This document shows positions 32,245 to 40,960 of a stretch of DNA of 46,466 bases, one piece after another (positions within the stretch are counted from its first letter, which is position 1; each line of letters begins with the position of its first letter). The translations under genes were made by a program, and so were the position numbers. The DNA comes from a virus, in IMG/VR virus record IMGVR_UViG_3300031521_000109, positions 1 to 46,466 of that record; one strand, given 5' to 3'. Under the pieces are notes generated by a model, which saw only the letters and a list, made by a program, of their open reading frames with translations, made no database searches and was not told the origin of the DNA.

Positions 32245-33048
32245 TTATGGTGTTGTTGTAACAGTTGATGAAAGTATTTTCTTTTCTAAATTATTTACTA
32301 ATTGTAAAGCTGTTACATCTATCGGCATTTTGGCATTTATTATAGTAGCCAAACCTTTTAAAAGTAACATCATAGGTTCTCCGTTCACAGCTGAATATAT
32401 AGGATTAGCACCTACCTTTGTTTCAGCACCATTAATATGTACTGTTTGTGCGTTAACAGTACAATTATTTTGGCATGTTATATCTATTCCGTCTTTTGAA
32501 AGTATAGTTATCTGAGAGCCTTGCATTTCTATCTCAGAGCTTGAATCCTTGTTTTTGAAATATATTCTGTCTGCATCGTTAGAAATAGAAATAACAGCAC
32601 CTTTTAAATCTATTAAAAAGCCTGAATTCTTAGTATAATGTATTTGTATTTTATTATCCTCGTCAAACATTAAAGAATGTACACCATCAGGATTGTCTTT
32701 AATTAGTTTTTTTAATCCTGATGTCAAGGTTTCGGGTGCAAAGTACCTTTGATGATAAAAATCATTCATAAAAATAACCCTAACCTTAGTTCCTACTTTT
32801 GGTGAGCTATATGCACCACCGCCATCCTTACTGCCAAATGAGAGAGGTAATAAAGGGTAAGCATAAGGTAAATCATCTGTTTTTATTTCACCGATTTCAG
32901 ATGACGTTAAACCATATATTTTTAGTTTTATTGCACCATTACCCTCAGAAAGCTTGCCAATATCAACAATTTCAGCTATGTATGAATTGTCTATTATTTC
33001 ACTTATTTCAGTGTATCTATTCTTTAATATTCTATCTTTATTTGGCAT
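32245..33048 (-). CDS. Baseplate spike / hub OB-fold protein (gp5/gpV-like)
   Basis: A 267-residue protein with an N-terminal OB-fold: YIAEIVDIGKLSEGNGAIKLKIYGL (about 23-47), a SSPKVGTKVRVIFMNDFYHQRYF segment (80-103), typical of phage_base_V/gp5 OB domains where the P-x-V-G-x-x-V-x-V motif is diagnostic. The middle has short beta repeats (GAVISISNDADRIYFKN, EIEMQGSQITILSKDGIDITC) that would build a beta-helix spike. It lacks the lysozyme insertion of T4 gp5; the separate YkuD-like gene next door supplies a cell-wall enzyme. Ends with a helical tail. Co-transcribed with the upstream tube-like gene (1-bp gap). Confidence 0.75.
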   Translation of the reverse strand: MPNKDRILKNRYTEISEIIDNSYIAEIVDIGKLSEGNGAIKLKIYGLTSSEIGEIKTDDLPYAYPLLPLSFGSKDGGGAYSSPKVGTKVRVIFMNDFYHQRYFAPETLTSGLKKLIKDNPDGVHSLMFDEDNKIQIHYTKNSGFLIDLKGAVISISNDADRIYFKNKDSSSEIEMQGSQITILSKDGIDITCQNNCTVNAQTVHINGAETKVGANPIYSAVNGEPMMLLLKGLATIINAKMPIDVTALQLVNNLEKKILSSTVTTTP

Positions 33049-33049
33049 T

Positions 33050-33709
33050 TTATCCTTTGTAAGATGTGTTTTTGGAATCCGTGTTCCTTAACTTAGAATT
33101 TAACCCATCATGACCTTCATATTCAGGGTCAAAGCAATCAATTTCTGAGTTTCTATTATATACAAATGTACATGTAAAAGACTTGTATTGTACGGCTACA
33201 TCATTCTTTTTCCATGACATTTCTGAAATAGACTCAAATACAATATCATCATATATATTTGTAAAAATAATATTTCCATAATCGTCAATAAGCCCCATAT
33301 TTATTTCGGGAAGAAACCAATTTGGATTATTGTTATAACAGTTATTAAAATGAACAAACAGCTTTCTCATTAAAAAATACCCAAAATAATTATTCATTAT
33401 TTTGAATTCAATAGTTATTCTTTTGTCTGTGTTTGATCTAGCATTAAGACCCGTTGAGAATGTTTTTTTAGTGCCCTGTTCTAATTGCGATGATATAGAA
33501 CCGTTATTGGATTGAATATTCGTACTTATTTTTAAACCATGGAGGCTAGCTGTCATAATTGTTGAATTCATGTAATCAACAAGGCTAGCATATTGAAAAT
33601 CAAATTTAGCATAATATTTACCAAATGATTTTTCAATTTCGGGAACTGTTGATAAAAAGTTCCTTGACAACGCAGCATAAAAATTATCATATATTGGATT
33701 AGATATCAT
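33050..33709 (-). CDS. Tail tube-like or baseplate protein (219 aa)
   Basis: A 219-residue protein with a pattern seen in tube-fold proteins: KRITIEFKIMNNYFGYFLMRKLF (about 98-120), FLPEINMGLIDDYGNIIFTNIYDDIVFESISEMSW (130-164) and YKSFTCTFVYNRNSEI near 175-190. Beta strands, an N-x-YF-x-Y helix and a final strand are in the order of T4 gp19/gp54-type folds. The N-terminal ~60 residues are helical. It could be tail tube, tube initiator or a hub protein; the neighbouring spike gene and the position argue for baseplate or tail. Confidence 0.45.
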   Translation of the reverse strand: MISNPIYDNFYAALSRNFLSTVPEIEKSFGKYYAKFDFQYASLVDYMNSTIMTASLHGLKISTNIQSNNGSISSQLEQGTKKTFSTGLNARSNTDKRITIEFKIMNNYFGYFLMRKLFVHFNNCYNNNPNWFLPEINMGLIDDYGNIIFTNIYDDIVFESISEMSWKKNDVAVQYKSFTCTFVYNRNSEIDCFDPEYEGHDGLNSKLRNTDSKNTSYKG

Positions 33710-33747
33710 ATATCTTGTTTTATTTTATTTATACTTGCAAATATATA

Positions 33748-33780
33748 ATGGGCTTCCAATATGTATATTTGGAAGCCCAT
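33748..33780. terminator. Hairpin terminator between baseplate genes and the 379-aa gene
   Basis: ATGGGCTTCCAA (33748-33759) pairs exactly with TTGGAAGCCCAT (33769-33780), loop of 9 nt. On the minus strand it lies after the gene ending at 33802 and before the gene starting at 33709. Confidence 0.8.
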
Positions 33781-33801
33781 TTAATAAATAGTACTTAATG
33801 A

Positions 33802-34941
33802 TTATAATTTTACAGTATCTTCGGATAATTCAAATGTTGCAGTAAATTTTTTATCATTATAATCAAATTCCAAAGTATTGTCCTCGAAACTTTTTTTGTC
33901 CTCGAACCAATTCCCTGTTGTTAATATATAAAAACCTATTTGTGATATTTGGAAAAGTTTCAATTTTATATTTGAATCGGTTTCCTTTTCTTGTTGATAT
34001 ATTAGTTCCTGTCTAACTGTTTTATAAATTTTTTCAGATTTTATCGGTTTTAATTCATCCGCTACATATTCATTGAACCATTTAATTGCATCATTCAATA
34101 TATTTTCAGATGGTGTTAATGGTTTGCCTGATGCAATTTTTTTATTAACAGCCTCAACCGTTGGTATGTTAGATAATGAAGAAATCTTTGTCTTTAAAGT
34201 TTTAATTTTATACGAATTAGTATTATCAGATTCTGCAGCCTCTGTTTTTTGTGAATATCCGCTGTAAGATGTAATACCTATGCTTTTAAGCCAATTATCA
34301 ACTTCAACGGTAGGCTTAAAAGGTGTGTCTAAAGGTACGCTAGACAGAGATTTTAAATATTTCCTCAATGATTGTAGCCAAAATAATTCCATTTCAATTC
34401 TTACCAATTTTGATGCCGTGAACGTTGGGAAACTTATATCACCCATTGATTCATATGATATATCCATTATTGGTAACGATGCAATATTAATTATTACAGC
34501 ACCCTCCATTTGAATATTTTCATCCTTTTTATATTCAATATGATTATCCGATAAGAATTCAATTAATTTGGAGGATGGCAAAACAGGTAAAACATTTATA
34601 TTTAATTTTCCATCGTTTATTAGAGTATAAGCACGATATATGAAAGTTTTGATTGTCTGTAAGCCGAATTCATTTTTTGGTAAAATAGCTATACCATCAT
34701 ATTTAACACGTAAAGAAACATTAGCCTTATCCCTTGCAAATGTAATATATTCAAACGAATATCCGTTCATGTTATATTCAATCGTGAAATCAACTTTTTC
34801 AAGTTCATCACATTGTTTTTCAACGCTTGCTTTTCCTATTTTTTTATAGTAAAGGCTTTGACTTTGTGGAAGGAATCTTGATTCTTCATCATATGACAAA
34901 AAATTAAGTAAATCAATTACGGATTTTTTAATTTGCTCCAT
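33802..34941 (-). CDS. Hypothetical protein, probably virion-related (379 aa)
   Basis: Unrecognised 379-residue protein. N-terminal ~60 residues mixed, then strands (FTIEYNMNGYSFEYITF, VSLRVKYDGIAIL), a beta-rich middle (GAVIINIASLPIMDISYESMGDI), an amphipathic helical part (RIEMELFWLQSLRKYLKSL), a Ser/Lys-rich linker and a C-terminal beta domain ending TATFELSEDTVKL. No enzyme motif. It forms a single-gene unit between two terminators next to baseplate genes. Confidence 0.55.
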   Translation of the reverse strand: MEQIKKSVIDLLNFLSYDEESRFLPQSQSLYYKKIGKASVEKQCDELEKVDFTIEYNMNGYSFEYITFARDKANVSLRVKYDGIAILPKNEFGLQTIKTFIYRAYTLINDGKLNINVLPVLPSSKLIEFLSDNHIEYKKDENIQMEGAVIINIASLPIMDISYESMGDISFPTFTASKLVRIEMELFWLQSLRKYLKSLSSVPLDTPFKPTVEVDNWLKSIGITSYSGYSQKTEAAESDNTNSYKIKTLKTKISSLSNIPTVEAVNKKIASGKPLTPSENILNDAIKWFNEYVADELKPIKSEKIYKTVRQELIYQQEKETDSNIKLKLFQISQIGFYILTTGNWFEDKKSFEDNTLEFDYNDKKFTATFELSEDTVKL

Positions 34942-34983
34942 GATAGGTTGTGTTTATTGGTGTTTTATAAATTATATTATTAT

Positions 34984-35029
34984 TTATAAAATGTGGGAAA
35001 ACTATTTAAAGTTTTCCCACATTTTATAA
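34984..35029. terminator. Perfect 20-bp hairpin terminator
   Basis: TTATAAAATGTGGGAAAACT (34984-35003) pairs with 35010-35029, loop ATTTAA. It follows the minus-strand gene ending at 35053 and precedes the start of the 379-residue gene. Confidence 0.88.
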
Positions 35030-35052
35030 TAACGATTTTTTTCACTTGTCAA

Positions 35053-35853
35053 CTACAAAAGTTTTCCATCTTTATCCCTGATAATTCTGAAAAATTTTTC
35101 CTTACGTTTATCCAACTTGTCAACGAATGTTTCAATATATCCTTTACGTTGCAGAGTTGAAAAAGCACCCGCCATTGATAAGTTACCTTCACAAACTCTG
35201 AAAGAAAAACCTGTGTGGTTTGCGTTCATTGCACCTTCCCCCGCAACATCCATACATTTGGCTAACACAGTTTCTTCAAGTTTTGAAAGATTTGCAATAG
35301 TACCGATAGCCACTGCTGTTTTAACAACCTTTGTTTTAAGCTTTGTTTCTGCTTTAGGTTTTTCGTCAATAACCTCTTTAATGAAATCATTAGGAACAAC
35401 ATCAAGTTTTGTTCCTACTTTAGATTTTGGTGTAATTACGATTTCATTGGTAACCGAATAATCACTACCGCTAGCCAAATCAATAGATTGTATCAAACCA
35501 CCAGATTTTGTATCTACGCCATTAGCATTGCTAAAATCAACAAGTAATGACCCCTTTCCGTTATCAATGACATAAAGTAGGTCACCATTCAAGTCGCTGT
35601 TGCTAGAATTCATTAATTCTACATATTCCCCCAATTGATCGGTTGATTCAACAAAACCATCTGAATATTCACCGTTTTCGGGTATAGTACCATTGGCTGT
35701 AATTACAACAGGCTGTAAGCTGTTGTTTTTGATTCCTGACTTGGCAACTAAAAAAGTTCCCATAGCTTTGTTAAAGAAAATAGCATTTGCACTTGTGATT
35801 TGTGACTTGCTGATTAAGTTTAGATAAAATTTTTCGTGTAACATAATTTCCAT
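35053..35853 (-). CDS. Hypothetical protein with C-terminal winged-helix-like segment (266 aa)
   Basis: The first ~130 residues look beta-rich (FLVAKSGIKNNSLQPVVITANG, GDLLYVIDNGKGSLLVDFSN). A Lys/Val linker (EKPKAETKLKTKVVKTAVAIG) leads to a helical C-terminal region, LSMAGAFSTLQRKGYIETFVDKLDKRKEKFFRI (about 226-258), with the helix-turn-helix-wing rhythm of small DNA-binding domains. It could be a regulator or nucleoid-type protein. It is alone between a hairpin and the repeat-rich leader at 35904-36080, so its promoter is likely in that leader. ATG 35853 is used; the second Met (codon 4) is an alternative. Confidence 0.55.
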   Translation of the reverse strand: MEIMLHEKFYLNLISKSQITSANAIFFNKAMGTFLVAKSGIKNNSLQPVVITANGTIPENGEYSDGFVESTDQLGEYVELMNSSNSDLNGDLLYVIDNGKGSLLVDFSNANGVDTKSGGLIQSIDLASGSDYSVTNEIVITPKSKVGTKLDVVPNDFIKEVIDEKPKAETKLKTKVVKTAVAIGTIANLSKLEETVLAKCMDVAGEGAMNANHTGFSFRVCEGNLSMAGAFSTLQRKGYIETFVDKLDKRKEKFFRIIRDKDGKLL

Positions 35854-35903
35854 TTTTTAAATTATAATTAATAATACTTAATTGTTTTCAAGAAATTATA
35901 CTG

Positions 35904-36024
35904 CAAAAATCGTGCCAAATTTGTTATTATATATGTCAATTCGTATAATTTTTAACAAACTTTAACTACAAAAACAAAGCTTTAACATCTTTTAATAATT
36001 TAACTGTCAAAATGACATAATTTA
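35904..36024. repeat. Duplicated leader, copy A
   Basis: About 121 bp nearly identical to 38262-38383: it shares AAAAATCGTGCCAAATTT, TTATTATATATGTCA, CGTATAATTTTTAACAAAC, TTTAACATCTTTTAATAATT and AACTGTCAAA-TGACATAATTTA in the same order. Each copy lies upstream of a minus-strand gene (35853 and 38227) and probably provides the same promoter or regulator sites. It contains several TGTCA/TGACA words. Confidence 0.75.
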
Positions 36025-36031
36025 CAACAAG

Positions 36032-36080
36032 CATGACAGGCTGCCAAATTGACAGGCTGCCAAATTGACAGCCTGTCATG
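36032..36080. terminator. Repeat-built hairpin after the helicase gene
   Basis: CATGACAGGCTG (36032-36043) is inverted at 36069-36080. An exact 16-bp tandem copy (TGACAGGCTGCCAAAT at 36034-36049 and 36050-36065) gives a second, closer pairing partner, so two alternative stems are possible. It begins 5 bp after the helicase stop on the minus strand and is followed there by TTGTTGT. A terminator or a protein-binding array are both possible. Confidence 0.6.
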
Positions 36081-36084
36081 TCGT

Positions 36085-37983
36085 TTATTTGACATTGGTA
36101 ATTTGATTTCTTTTTTCACCTTTGAACTCTTTATGTGCACGTATTTCACACGAAAATGAAATCATGCTACCCTCTACAGCCTCTGTTTTACAGTCAACAA
36201 ATCTTTTATTTATAATACCCCATTTTTCGAATATGTTTCCATGTTCATCCTCAATTGTGTAAACAGTGTTTGTGCCAAATGAGCTTATTGCCTCATGTAT
36301 TTCAGTTATTTTACCTACTAAGTTTACAATATCACCTATTTTGCCGATATGTTTAGGTTCGATTTCACTTGGTTTATTGTTATCTATAACTATCTCAGCA
36401 TCATTGTATGCATCAAATTCCTCTAATGGTACATAACTAAGCAATGATTTGGCTCTTGTTATGGCTACATATTCAAGGTTTTTTTCCTGTTCCATTTCCC
36501 AATCTTTCATGTTTGGGAATGAAAGAGGCATTTTATCGTTGTTGATTAAAAATACTCTATCAGCCTCTAGCCCCTTGGATTTATGAGCGGATGAAAGTAT
36601 AATACCATCATTTTTATCATCATTTGTAAAGATGGAATTTATTTTGATTATTACTTTCTTTGCATCTGTTTCAGAACCCGCTATTTCTTGGATTACCAAT
36701 ATTTTTTCAGCATATGTTGTATATATGCTTGTTGCTTTTGCTTGATTCTCTGATATTCTATGTTTTGCCACTGTTTTGCTTAGAATTTTGTTAAGCTCCA
36801 TATTCAACCTGTTTATCACATTTTGAATTGTAAATTCTTCCCTTTTGCGTTCCTGATTCTTAATCAAGTTAGTAAGTTGACCCGAAATGTCAGAACCCAT
36901 TAAATTAGCCTTAATACCCTTTGATAAAAATTTCATACAAAGCTTAACAAGTGGAAAAACGCAACGGCATAAAACCATATCACCACTTTTTATATCACTT
37001 ATTTTCCCATCATACTTAACCTCTCCATCTTTAGCACCCTCAAACGCTTGTATTTGAGGAACTATTTTTTGAGCCTTCTTGATTATATTTTTACCACAAC
37101 GATAACAGCAAGATAAGGGTAATATTTTTGTAAATGGTAATTTAGCTAATTCATTATAACTATCTATATCAGCACCCGCAAACCCATATATGGCTTGATT
37201 TTTATCACCAACAGCAATAAATCTACCATATTGTTTTTTGGATTTCAACATAAGCAATCTTTGACATGTATTCAAATCTTGACACTCGTCAACAAATACA
37301 AAATCAAATTTAAAAGTTTCTAAATCATAAAGAACGGGTAAGAATAATTGGTCTGTGAAATCAATTTTATCGGTTATTTTTGCACCTATTACTATTAAAT
37401 AAAACGCCTTCTCAACCTCACCATTTATAATTTCAATTCCATATTTGTCTACAATTGCGTTTAACGATTCAATAGCCTTTTCTTTGTTTTTAATATCTAT
37501 GAAATTAACTCTGCCTAGATCAGCAAGTTTTAAAATGTTTGATTTATAACTTTCAAAATTGCTGTTCTTGATTTCATCCTCAATAACGAAATTATTGAAC
37601 AAAGGTAGGTCTTGTTTGTTATAATTAAACATCTTGATAATTGAGTCATCGCCATCTAGTTTGGCAAATATTCCATTAAGCAATTTCAAATATTTAAGTT
37701 CATCAAGTTCGTATTTATATACTTTTCCATAGGCTCTAGCACCGAAAGAATGTAATGTGGTTACATGTATGCGTTCATCTACTTTCTTCTTGATTTCTTT
37801 AACTATACTGTTATTGAATGCCATGAAAACAATCTTCTTGCCAATTGGTATTAAATCCAATGCTTTAACTATAGTTGTAGTTTTACCTGAACCTGCAACA
37901 GCTTGAATGAGTGCATTTCCTTTTGAATCAGTTATATAATTGAAAACGTCTTGTTGATCTTTACTTGCTTTGAAATCAGCCAT
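36085..37983 (-). CDS. UvrD/Rep-like superfamily 1 helicase
   Basis: A 632-residue ATP-dependent DNA helicase, 3'-5' by family. Motifs: Q-motif region SKDQQDVFNYI (7-17), Walker A VAGSGKTTT (29-37), Ia IVFMAFNNS, motif II VDECQD (231-236), motif III GDKNQAIYGFAGA (259-271), motif IV-type LSCCYRCG (about 292), motif V SSAHKSKGLEAD (about 469-480), motif VI YVAITRAKSLL (about 512-522). The last ~90 residues (IGKIGDIVNLVGKITEIHEAI onwards) look like an added OB-type domain. It is comparable in role to T4 Dda or UvsW in fork remodelling. Surrounded by repeat-rich non-coding DNA at the 3' end. Confidence 0.9.
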   Translation of the reverse strand: MADFKASKDQQDVFNYITDSKGNALIQAVAGSGKTTTIVKALDLIPIGKKIVFMAFNNSIVKEIKKKVDERIHVTTLHSFGARAYGKVYKYELDELKYLKLLNGIFAKLDGDDSIIKMFNYNKQDLPLFNNFVIEDEIKNSNFESYKSNILKLADLGRVNFIDIKNKEKAIESLNAIVDKYGIEIINGEVEKAFYLIVIGAKITDKIDFTDQLFLPVLYDLETFKFDFVFVDECQDLNTCQRLLMLKSKKQYGRFIAVGDKNQAIYGFAGADIDSYNELAKLPFTKILPLSCCYRCGKNIIKKAQKIVPQIQAFEGAKDGEVKYDGKISDIKSGDMVLCRCVFPLVKLCMKFLSKGIKANLMGSDISGQLTNLIKNQERKREEFTIQNVINRLNMELNKILSKTVAKHRISENQAKATSIYTTYAEKILVIQEIAGSETDAKKVIIKINSIFTNDDKNDGIILSSAHKSKGLEADRVFLINNDKMPLSFPNMKDWEMEQEKNLEYVAITRAKSLLSYVPLEEFDAYNDAEIVIDNNKPSEIEPKHIGKIGDIVNLVGKITEIHEAISSFGTNTVYTIEDEHGNIFEKWGIINKRFVDCKTEAVEGSMISFSCEIRAHKEFKGEKRNQITNVK

Positions 37984-38038
37984 AATTTCTATTTTTTGAA
38001 TTATTCAGTACCTTTATAATAGTAATAATGATGTATTG

Positions 38039-38227
38039 TCAGATTTTGGTGACAGTTGGTGACACATCCTCAACCTCCAAGCCCTCATAATAAAAATCAG
38101 ACCTTTCGTTCATATTATCATATGCTATTAATGATGATAAACCATTAATCCATTTTCTAGAAACTGTATAAACTGTACTATTAAAACTGAATTTATCGGA
38201 TTTTTTAAGGTCTTTAATTGTTTTCAT
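38039..38227 (-). CDS. Small hypothetical protein (62 aa)
   Basis: A 62-residue protein, MKTIKDLKKSDKFSFNSTVY onwards, resembling small beta-barrel phage proteins (strand-rich, basic start, acidic end). It is the first gene of the helicase unit, downstream of leader copy B, and its start region ATAATTTCTATTTTTT is nearly the same as that of the helicase gene. Function unknown. Confidence 0.55.
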   Translation of the reverse strand: MKTIKDLKKSDKFSFNSTVYTVSRKWINGLSSLIAYDNMNERSDFYYEGLEVEDVSPTVTKI

Positions 38228-38261
38228 AATTTCTATTTTTTAAATTATTTCCTAAATTACT

Positions 38262-38383
38262 ACAAAAATCGTGCCAAATTTATTATTATATATGTCAGTT
38301 CGTATAATTTTTAACAAACCTTAACACAAAAAGCATAATTTTAACATCTTTTAATAATTTAACTGTCAAACTGACATAATTTA
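38262..38383. repeat. Duplicated leader, copy B
   Basis: The second copy of the ~121-bp leader described at 35904-36024, here between divergent genes (38227 minus, 38483 plus). Only scattered substitutions and small changes around the CACAAAAAGCATAATT segment distinguish it from copy A. Confidence 0.75.
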
Positions 38384-38440
38384 TAATAAACTGACATTAT
38401 GACAAACTGACATAATTTATATCAAATTGACACTTCTAAG
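38361..38440. repeat. Cluster of TGACA/TGTCA half-sites (iteron- or operator-like)
   Basis: AAACTGACATAATTTAT occurs at about 38368 and 38415, with AAACTGACATTATGAC between them (38388) and CAAATTGACAC after (38434), preceded by AACTGTCAAA. Spacing is 18-20 bp, close to two helical turns. Such arrays serve as repressor or initiator binding sites in other systems. The DNA is very A/T-rich and sits beside helicase and primase genes. Confidence 0.5.
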
Positions 38441-38482
38441 CATACGAATGTATAAAATTGTAAAATTAATTAGTTACTATAT

Positions 38483-39271
38483 ATGTCAGAAAACAAAAAT
38501 CAATATCTTGTAGATTGGTACAAGAGATCAAAATTTGTAGCAAAAAGAATAATTGTTGAGAAAAAAGAATATAAAGAAATATTAAATTTGACATCTTTTC
38601 TGAACCTAAAGTATGATGACATATCTTTATCTCAGAGAGTGTACCATATAAGCAACAACAGTTTTGATTATGTTTCATGTAAAATATGCGGTAAACCGTT
38701 AAATTATCACAATAAAAACGGCTTGTATGGGTATTCAACTGTATGTAATAATATAAATTGTATTTCACCATATAGGAAATTACCTGATATGACTATTTTA
38801 AATAAGCATACCAAGTTTGATTACAAATGTTTTTGTAATCTCTGTCAATCAGAATTTATTATTTCTGTTGAAAGTTACAGAACTAGGAAAAGAAGAGGAA
38901 AAGTGATATGTACATTGTGTAATCCTGCAGATACAAAAAACAAATTGATATTTACAATGATTCATAGATTTTTGAAATCAAAATTTGATGATAAAAATAT
39001 ACAATTGTTGGATAACAAATCTATTATAGTTAATAATGAATTTATAATAGTTTATTTTTTAGATAAAGTAAATGCCAACCCCAAAATTTATAACCCAATA
39101 GACGTTATAAATGGTTTGACGGCAGAATCAATTTGGGAAAATAACGATAACTACATATTACAGGTAAACCCTAACAGTGAATTCCAAACATTAGTTATAT
39201 GGGAGTCAGATTGGATTAAAGATGGTAAATTATTAAGAAAGAATTTATTACAGATTTTAAATAAAGATTAA
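38483..39271 (+). CDS. Homing-endonuclease-like protein with zinc clusters and degenerate Vsr-type end
   Basis: A 262-residue protein. Cys-x2-Cys-G at CKICGKPLNYHNKNGLYGY (about 68-86) with a second Cys pair, then CFCNLCQSEF and ICTLCNP (about 116-150) form two zinc clusters like those of phage endonucleases with a Vsr-like domain. The C-terminus LVIWESDWIKDGKLLRKNLLQIL fits the last strand and helix of that domain (I-x-E-x-DW). The central catalytic strand that should carry an acidic pair and the E-x-N-G-x-W-H segment is not recognisable, so it is probably inactive. A lone plus-strand gene inserted between minus-strand units supports a mobile origin. Its stop overlaps that of the primase by 4 bp. 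Confidence 0.6.
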   Translation: MSENKNQYLVDWYKRSKFVAKRIIVEKKEYKEILNLTSFLNLKYDDISLSQRVYHISNNSFDYVSCKICGKPLNYHNKNGLYGYSTVCNNINCISPYRKLPDMTILNKHTKFDYKCFCNLCQSEFIISVESYRTRKRRGKVICTLCNPADTKNKLIFTMIHRFLKSKFDDKNIQLLDNKSIIVNNEFIIVYFLDKVNANPKIYNPIDVINGLTAESIWENNDNYILQVNPNSEFQTLVIWESDWIKDGKLLRKNLLQILNKD

Positions 39272-40470
39272 AGGAATATTGCATCAAGTTCGTTATTGGT
39301 AAAATGCTTGTTTATAGCATCAAATTTTATTTGAGGAAATTTTTTAACAATATCGTTTATATCTTTACAATCCCTAATACCACAAAATCTTTGAGATTCC
39401 ATTTCCTCAATATACTCTTTCCATTTAAAAACCATAAATCCTTTTTCAAGTAAGTCTATAGCTTTAGTTCTACCCGCTTTATCGTTATCAGTAATATATA
39501 GACATTGTTTATTTTCTATTGTATTGCTAAGTCCCAAAGATGCTATTGAATTAGGTAGGAAATAAGCATCTATAGCACCCTCTAAATGATATATAGGCTT
39601 TGTATAATCCACAAACATTAATCTCCAAGTCATTGATTGTTTATCAAATTTTTGGCACAATTCCTCTGATTGAGGACATTTGAACACTTTATTCCAAATG
39701 TCAGACCAAACATAACTATCAAATCTTCTTTTTGGATTTGCCTTTGGGGAGCAATGTCTTATTTGCATTCCTATAATATTCTTTTTATCAGATGCAAGAT
39801 TTAGGACATAAAGATCATCATAATAATCATTATACAAAAATTCGGCTGTTGATTGATTTTTTTGAGTTATAACTTGTCTATTGGCTAAATATTCAAATCC
39901 TTTTGAAGACCTACCAATTTCAGACAACCTCATTGCTTTCATTATTTCCTCTCTTGGGAAAGCATACTCATTAATTTCAGGCAATTTTATATATTGATAA
40001 ATGTTATCTAAATCCTTTTTAGATATACCATTCATCTGAATAGTTTGTAAAGTACTACCTGAGTTGTCTTTATATGTCTTTATTAATTCCTCAAATTTTT
40101 TGTCAACATAGTAAATCTCCTCTTCTGAAAATTCACCTTGCATATTGAAAAACTTAATAAACGAACCCAATGACATAAATCCACTTCCACCAACATGGTC
40201 GTTGTAACATTTAAACGAATAAGTATTCAAATACAGGTGACCACGTTTTGTTGATGTAGATGTATGAGAATCACCACATATAGGACATGCGAAATTGTAC
40301 CCTTTGGAGGCGGGTATAATTTTTGATTTTTGGTATCCCTGACCGAATTTTTTATCCAATATTTTCTGTAATACATTAACCACCTTTTTATTGAACAGTT
40401 CTTTATCGAATTTAAATTCTAAATCAAACGATTCTGTACTAAAAATACCACCAAAATTTTCAATAGACAT
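39268..40470 (-). CDS. 61: DNA primase (T4 gp61-like, zinc + TOPRIM)
   Basis: Primase that lays RNA primers for lagging-strand synthesis. An N-terminal zinc-binding domain has CPICGDSH (62-69) and FKCYNDHVGG (86-95), giving Cys62, Cys65, Cys88 and His92 as ligands. The TOPRIM domain is seen in HLEGAIDAYF (295-304) with Glu297/Asp301 and YITDNDKAGR (325-334) with Asp328/Asp330. Length 400 is close to T4 gp61 (342). It begins a minus-strand transcript segment; two small genes lie directly upstream with gaps of 5 and 1 bp. Confidence 0.88.
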   Translation of the reverse strand: MSIENFGGIFSTESFDLEFKFDKELFNKKVVNVLQKILDKKFGQGYQKSKIIPASKGYNFACPICGDSHTSTSTKRGHLYLNTYSFKCYNDHVGGSGFMSLGSFIKFFNMQGEFSEEEIYYVDKKFEELIKTYKDNSGSTLQTIQMNGISKKDLDNIYQYIKLPEINEYAFPREEIMKAMRLSEIGRSSKGFEYLANRQVITQKNQSTAEFLYNDYYDDLYVLNLASDKKNIIGMQIRHCSPKANPKRRFDSYVWSDIWNKVFKCPQSEELCQKFDKQSMTWRLMFVDYTKPIYHLEGAIDAYFLPNSIASLGLSNTIENKQCLYITDNDKAGRTKAIDLLEKGFMVFKWKEYIEEMESQRFCGIRDCKDINDIVKKFPQIKFDAINKHFTNNELDAIFL

Positions 40471-40475
40471 ATTTG

Positions 40476-40739
40476 TTACTTTTGTAATTTTTTGATCTCG
40501 TCAAATATTAAATCTTTTGTCCTATAATTAGTAGCCTTTTCCAACAATTCATCAAGCCTTTTTATATAAACCTCTTTAGATTCTTCCACTTCTTCAATGA
40601 TAACTTTATATTTTTTATAGCTTAAAAAATTAACGCAACAAGGTTCTGGTTGTTTAAGTTGACTTACTGTATAACCCGTAACATCCCTGAACGTTTCAAA
40701 CTCTATTTTTATAGGTTTTATAATTTTAGGTTTTGCCAT
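40476..40739 (-). CDS. Small hypothetical protein (87 aa)
   Basis: Basic N-terminus (MAKPKIIKPIKIEFETFRDV), a central QPEPCCVNFLSYKKYKVII, and a charged helical C-terminal half with coiled-coil character (EESKEVYIKRLDELLEKATNY). No recognised family. Operon position directly upstream of the primase. Confidence 0.55.
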   Translation of the reverse strand: MAKPKIIKPIKIEFETFRDVTGYTVSQLKQPEPCCVNFLSYKKYKVIIEEVEESKEVYIKRLDELLEKATNYRTKDLIFDEIKKLQK

Positions 40740-40740
40740 T

Positions 40741-40959
40741 TTATATACAGATATCTTTGTTGAATTTTGGTTTGATATTTTCCAATGATTTTGATTCTGT
40801 CAATTTTTTGATTTCATCAGGATTGTTATGGAAATATTCTACCACTTCTTCCCAATCTTTGCGGTCAATAATTACATGTTCTGAATCAACATTTAATATT
40901 TTTTCAGTTTGTGTGTGTCTGTGTAGGTAATTAAGCCCTACCAATTTTTCTTTTTCCAT
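40741..40959 (-). CDS. Small hypothetical protein (72 aa)
   Basis: A 72-residue charged protein (VGLNYLHRHTQTEKILNV, then a helix DWEEVVEYFHNNPDEIKKLTES). One base separates it from each neighbour, a sign of tight translational coupling. No function recognised. Confidence 0.55.
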   Translation of the reverse strand: MEKEKLVGLNYLHRHTQTEKILNVDSEHVIIDRKDWEEVVEYFHNNPDEIKKLTESKSLENIKPKFNKDICI

Positions 40960-40960
40960 A

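Noticed and set aside
36034-36080. 16-bp tandem repeats as a CRISPR or satellite
   Set aside because: Only two full copies, no unique spacers, and they form a hairpin after the helicase stop.
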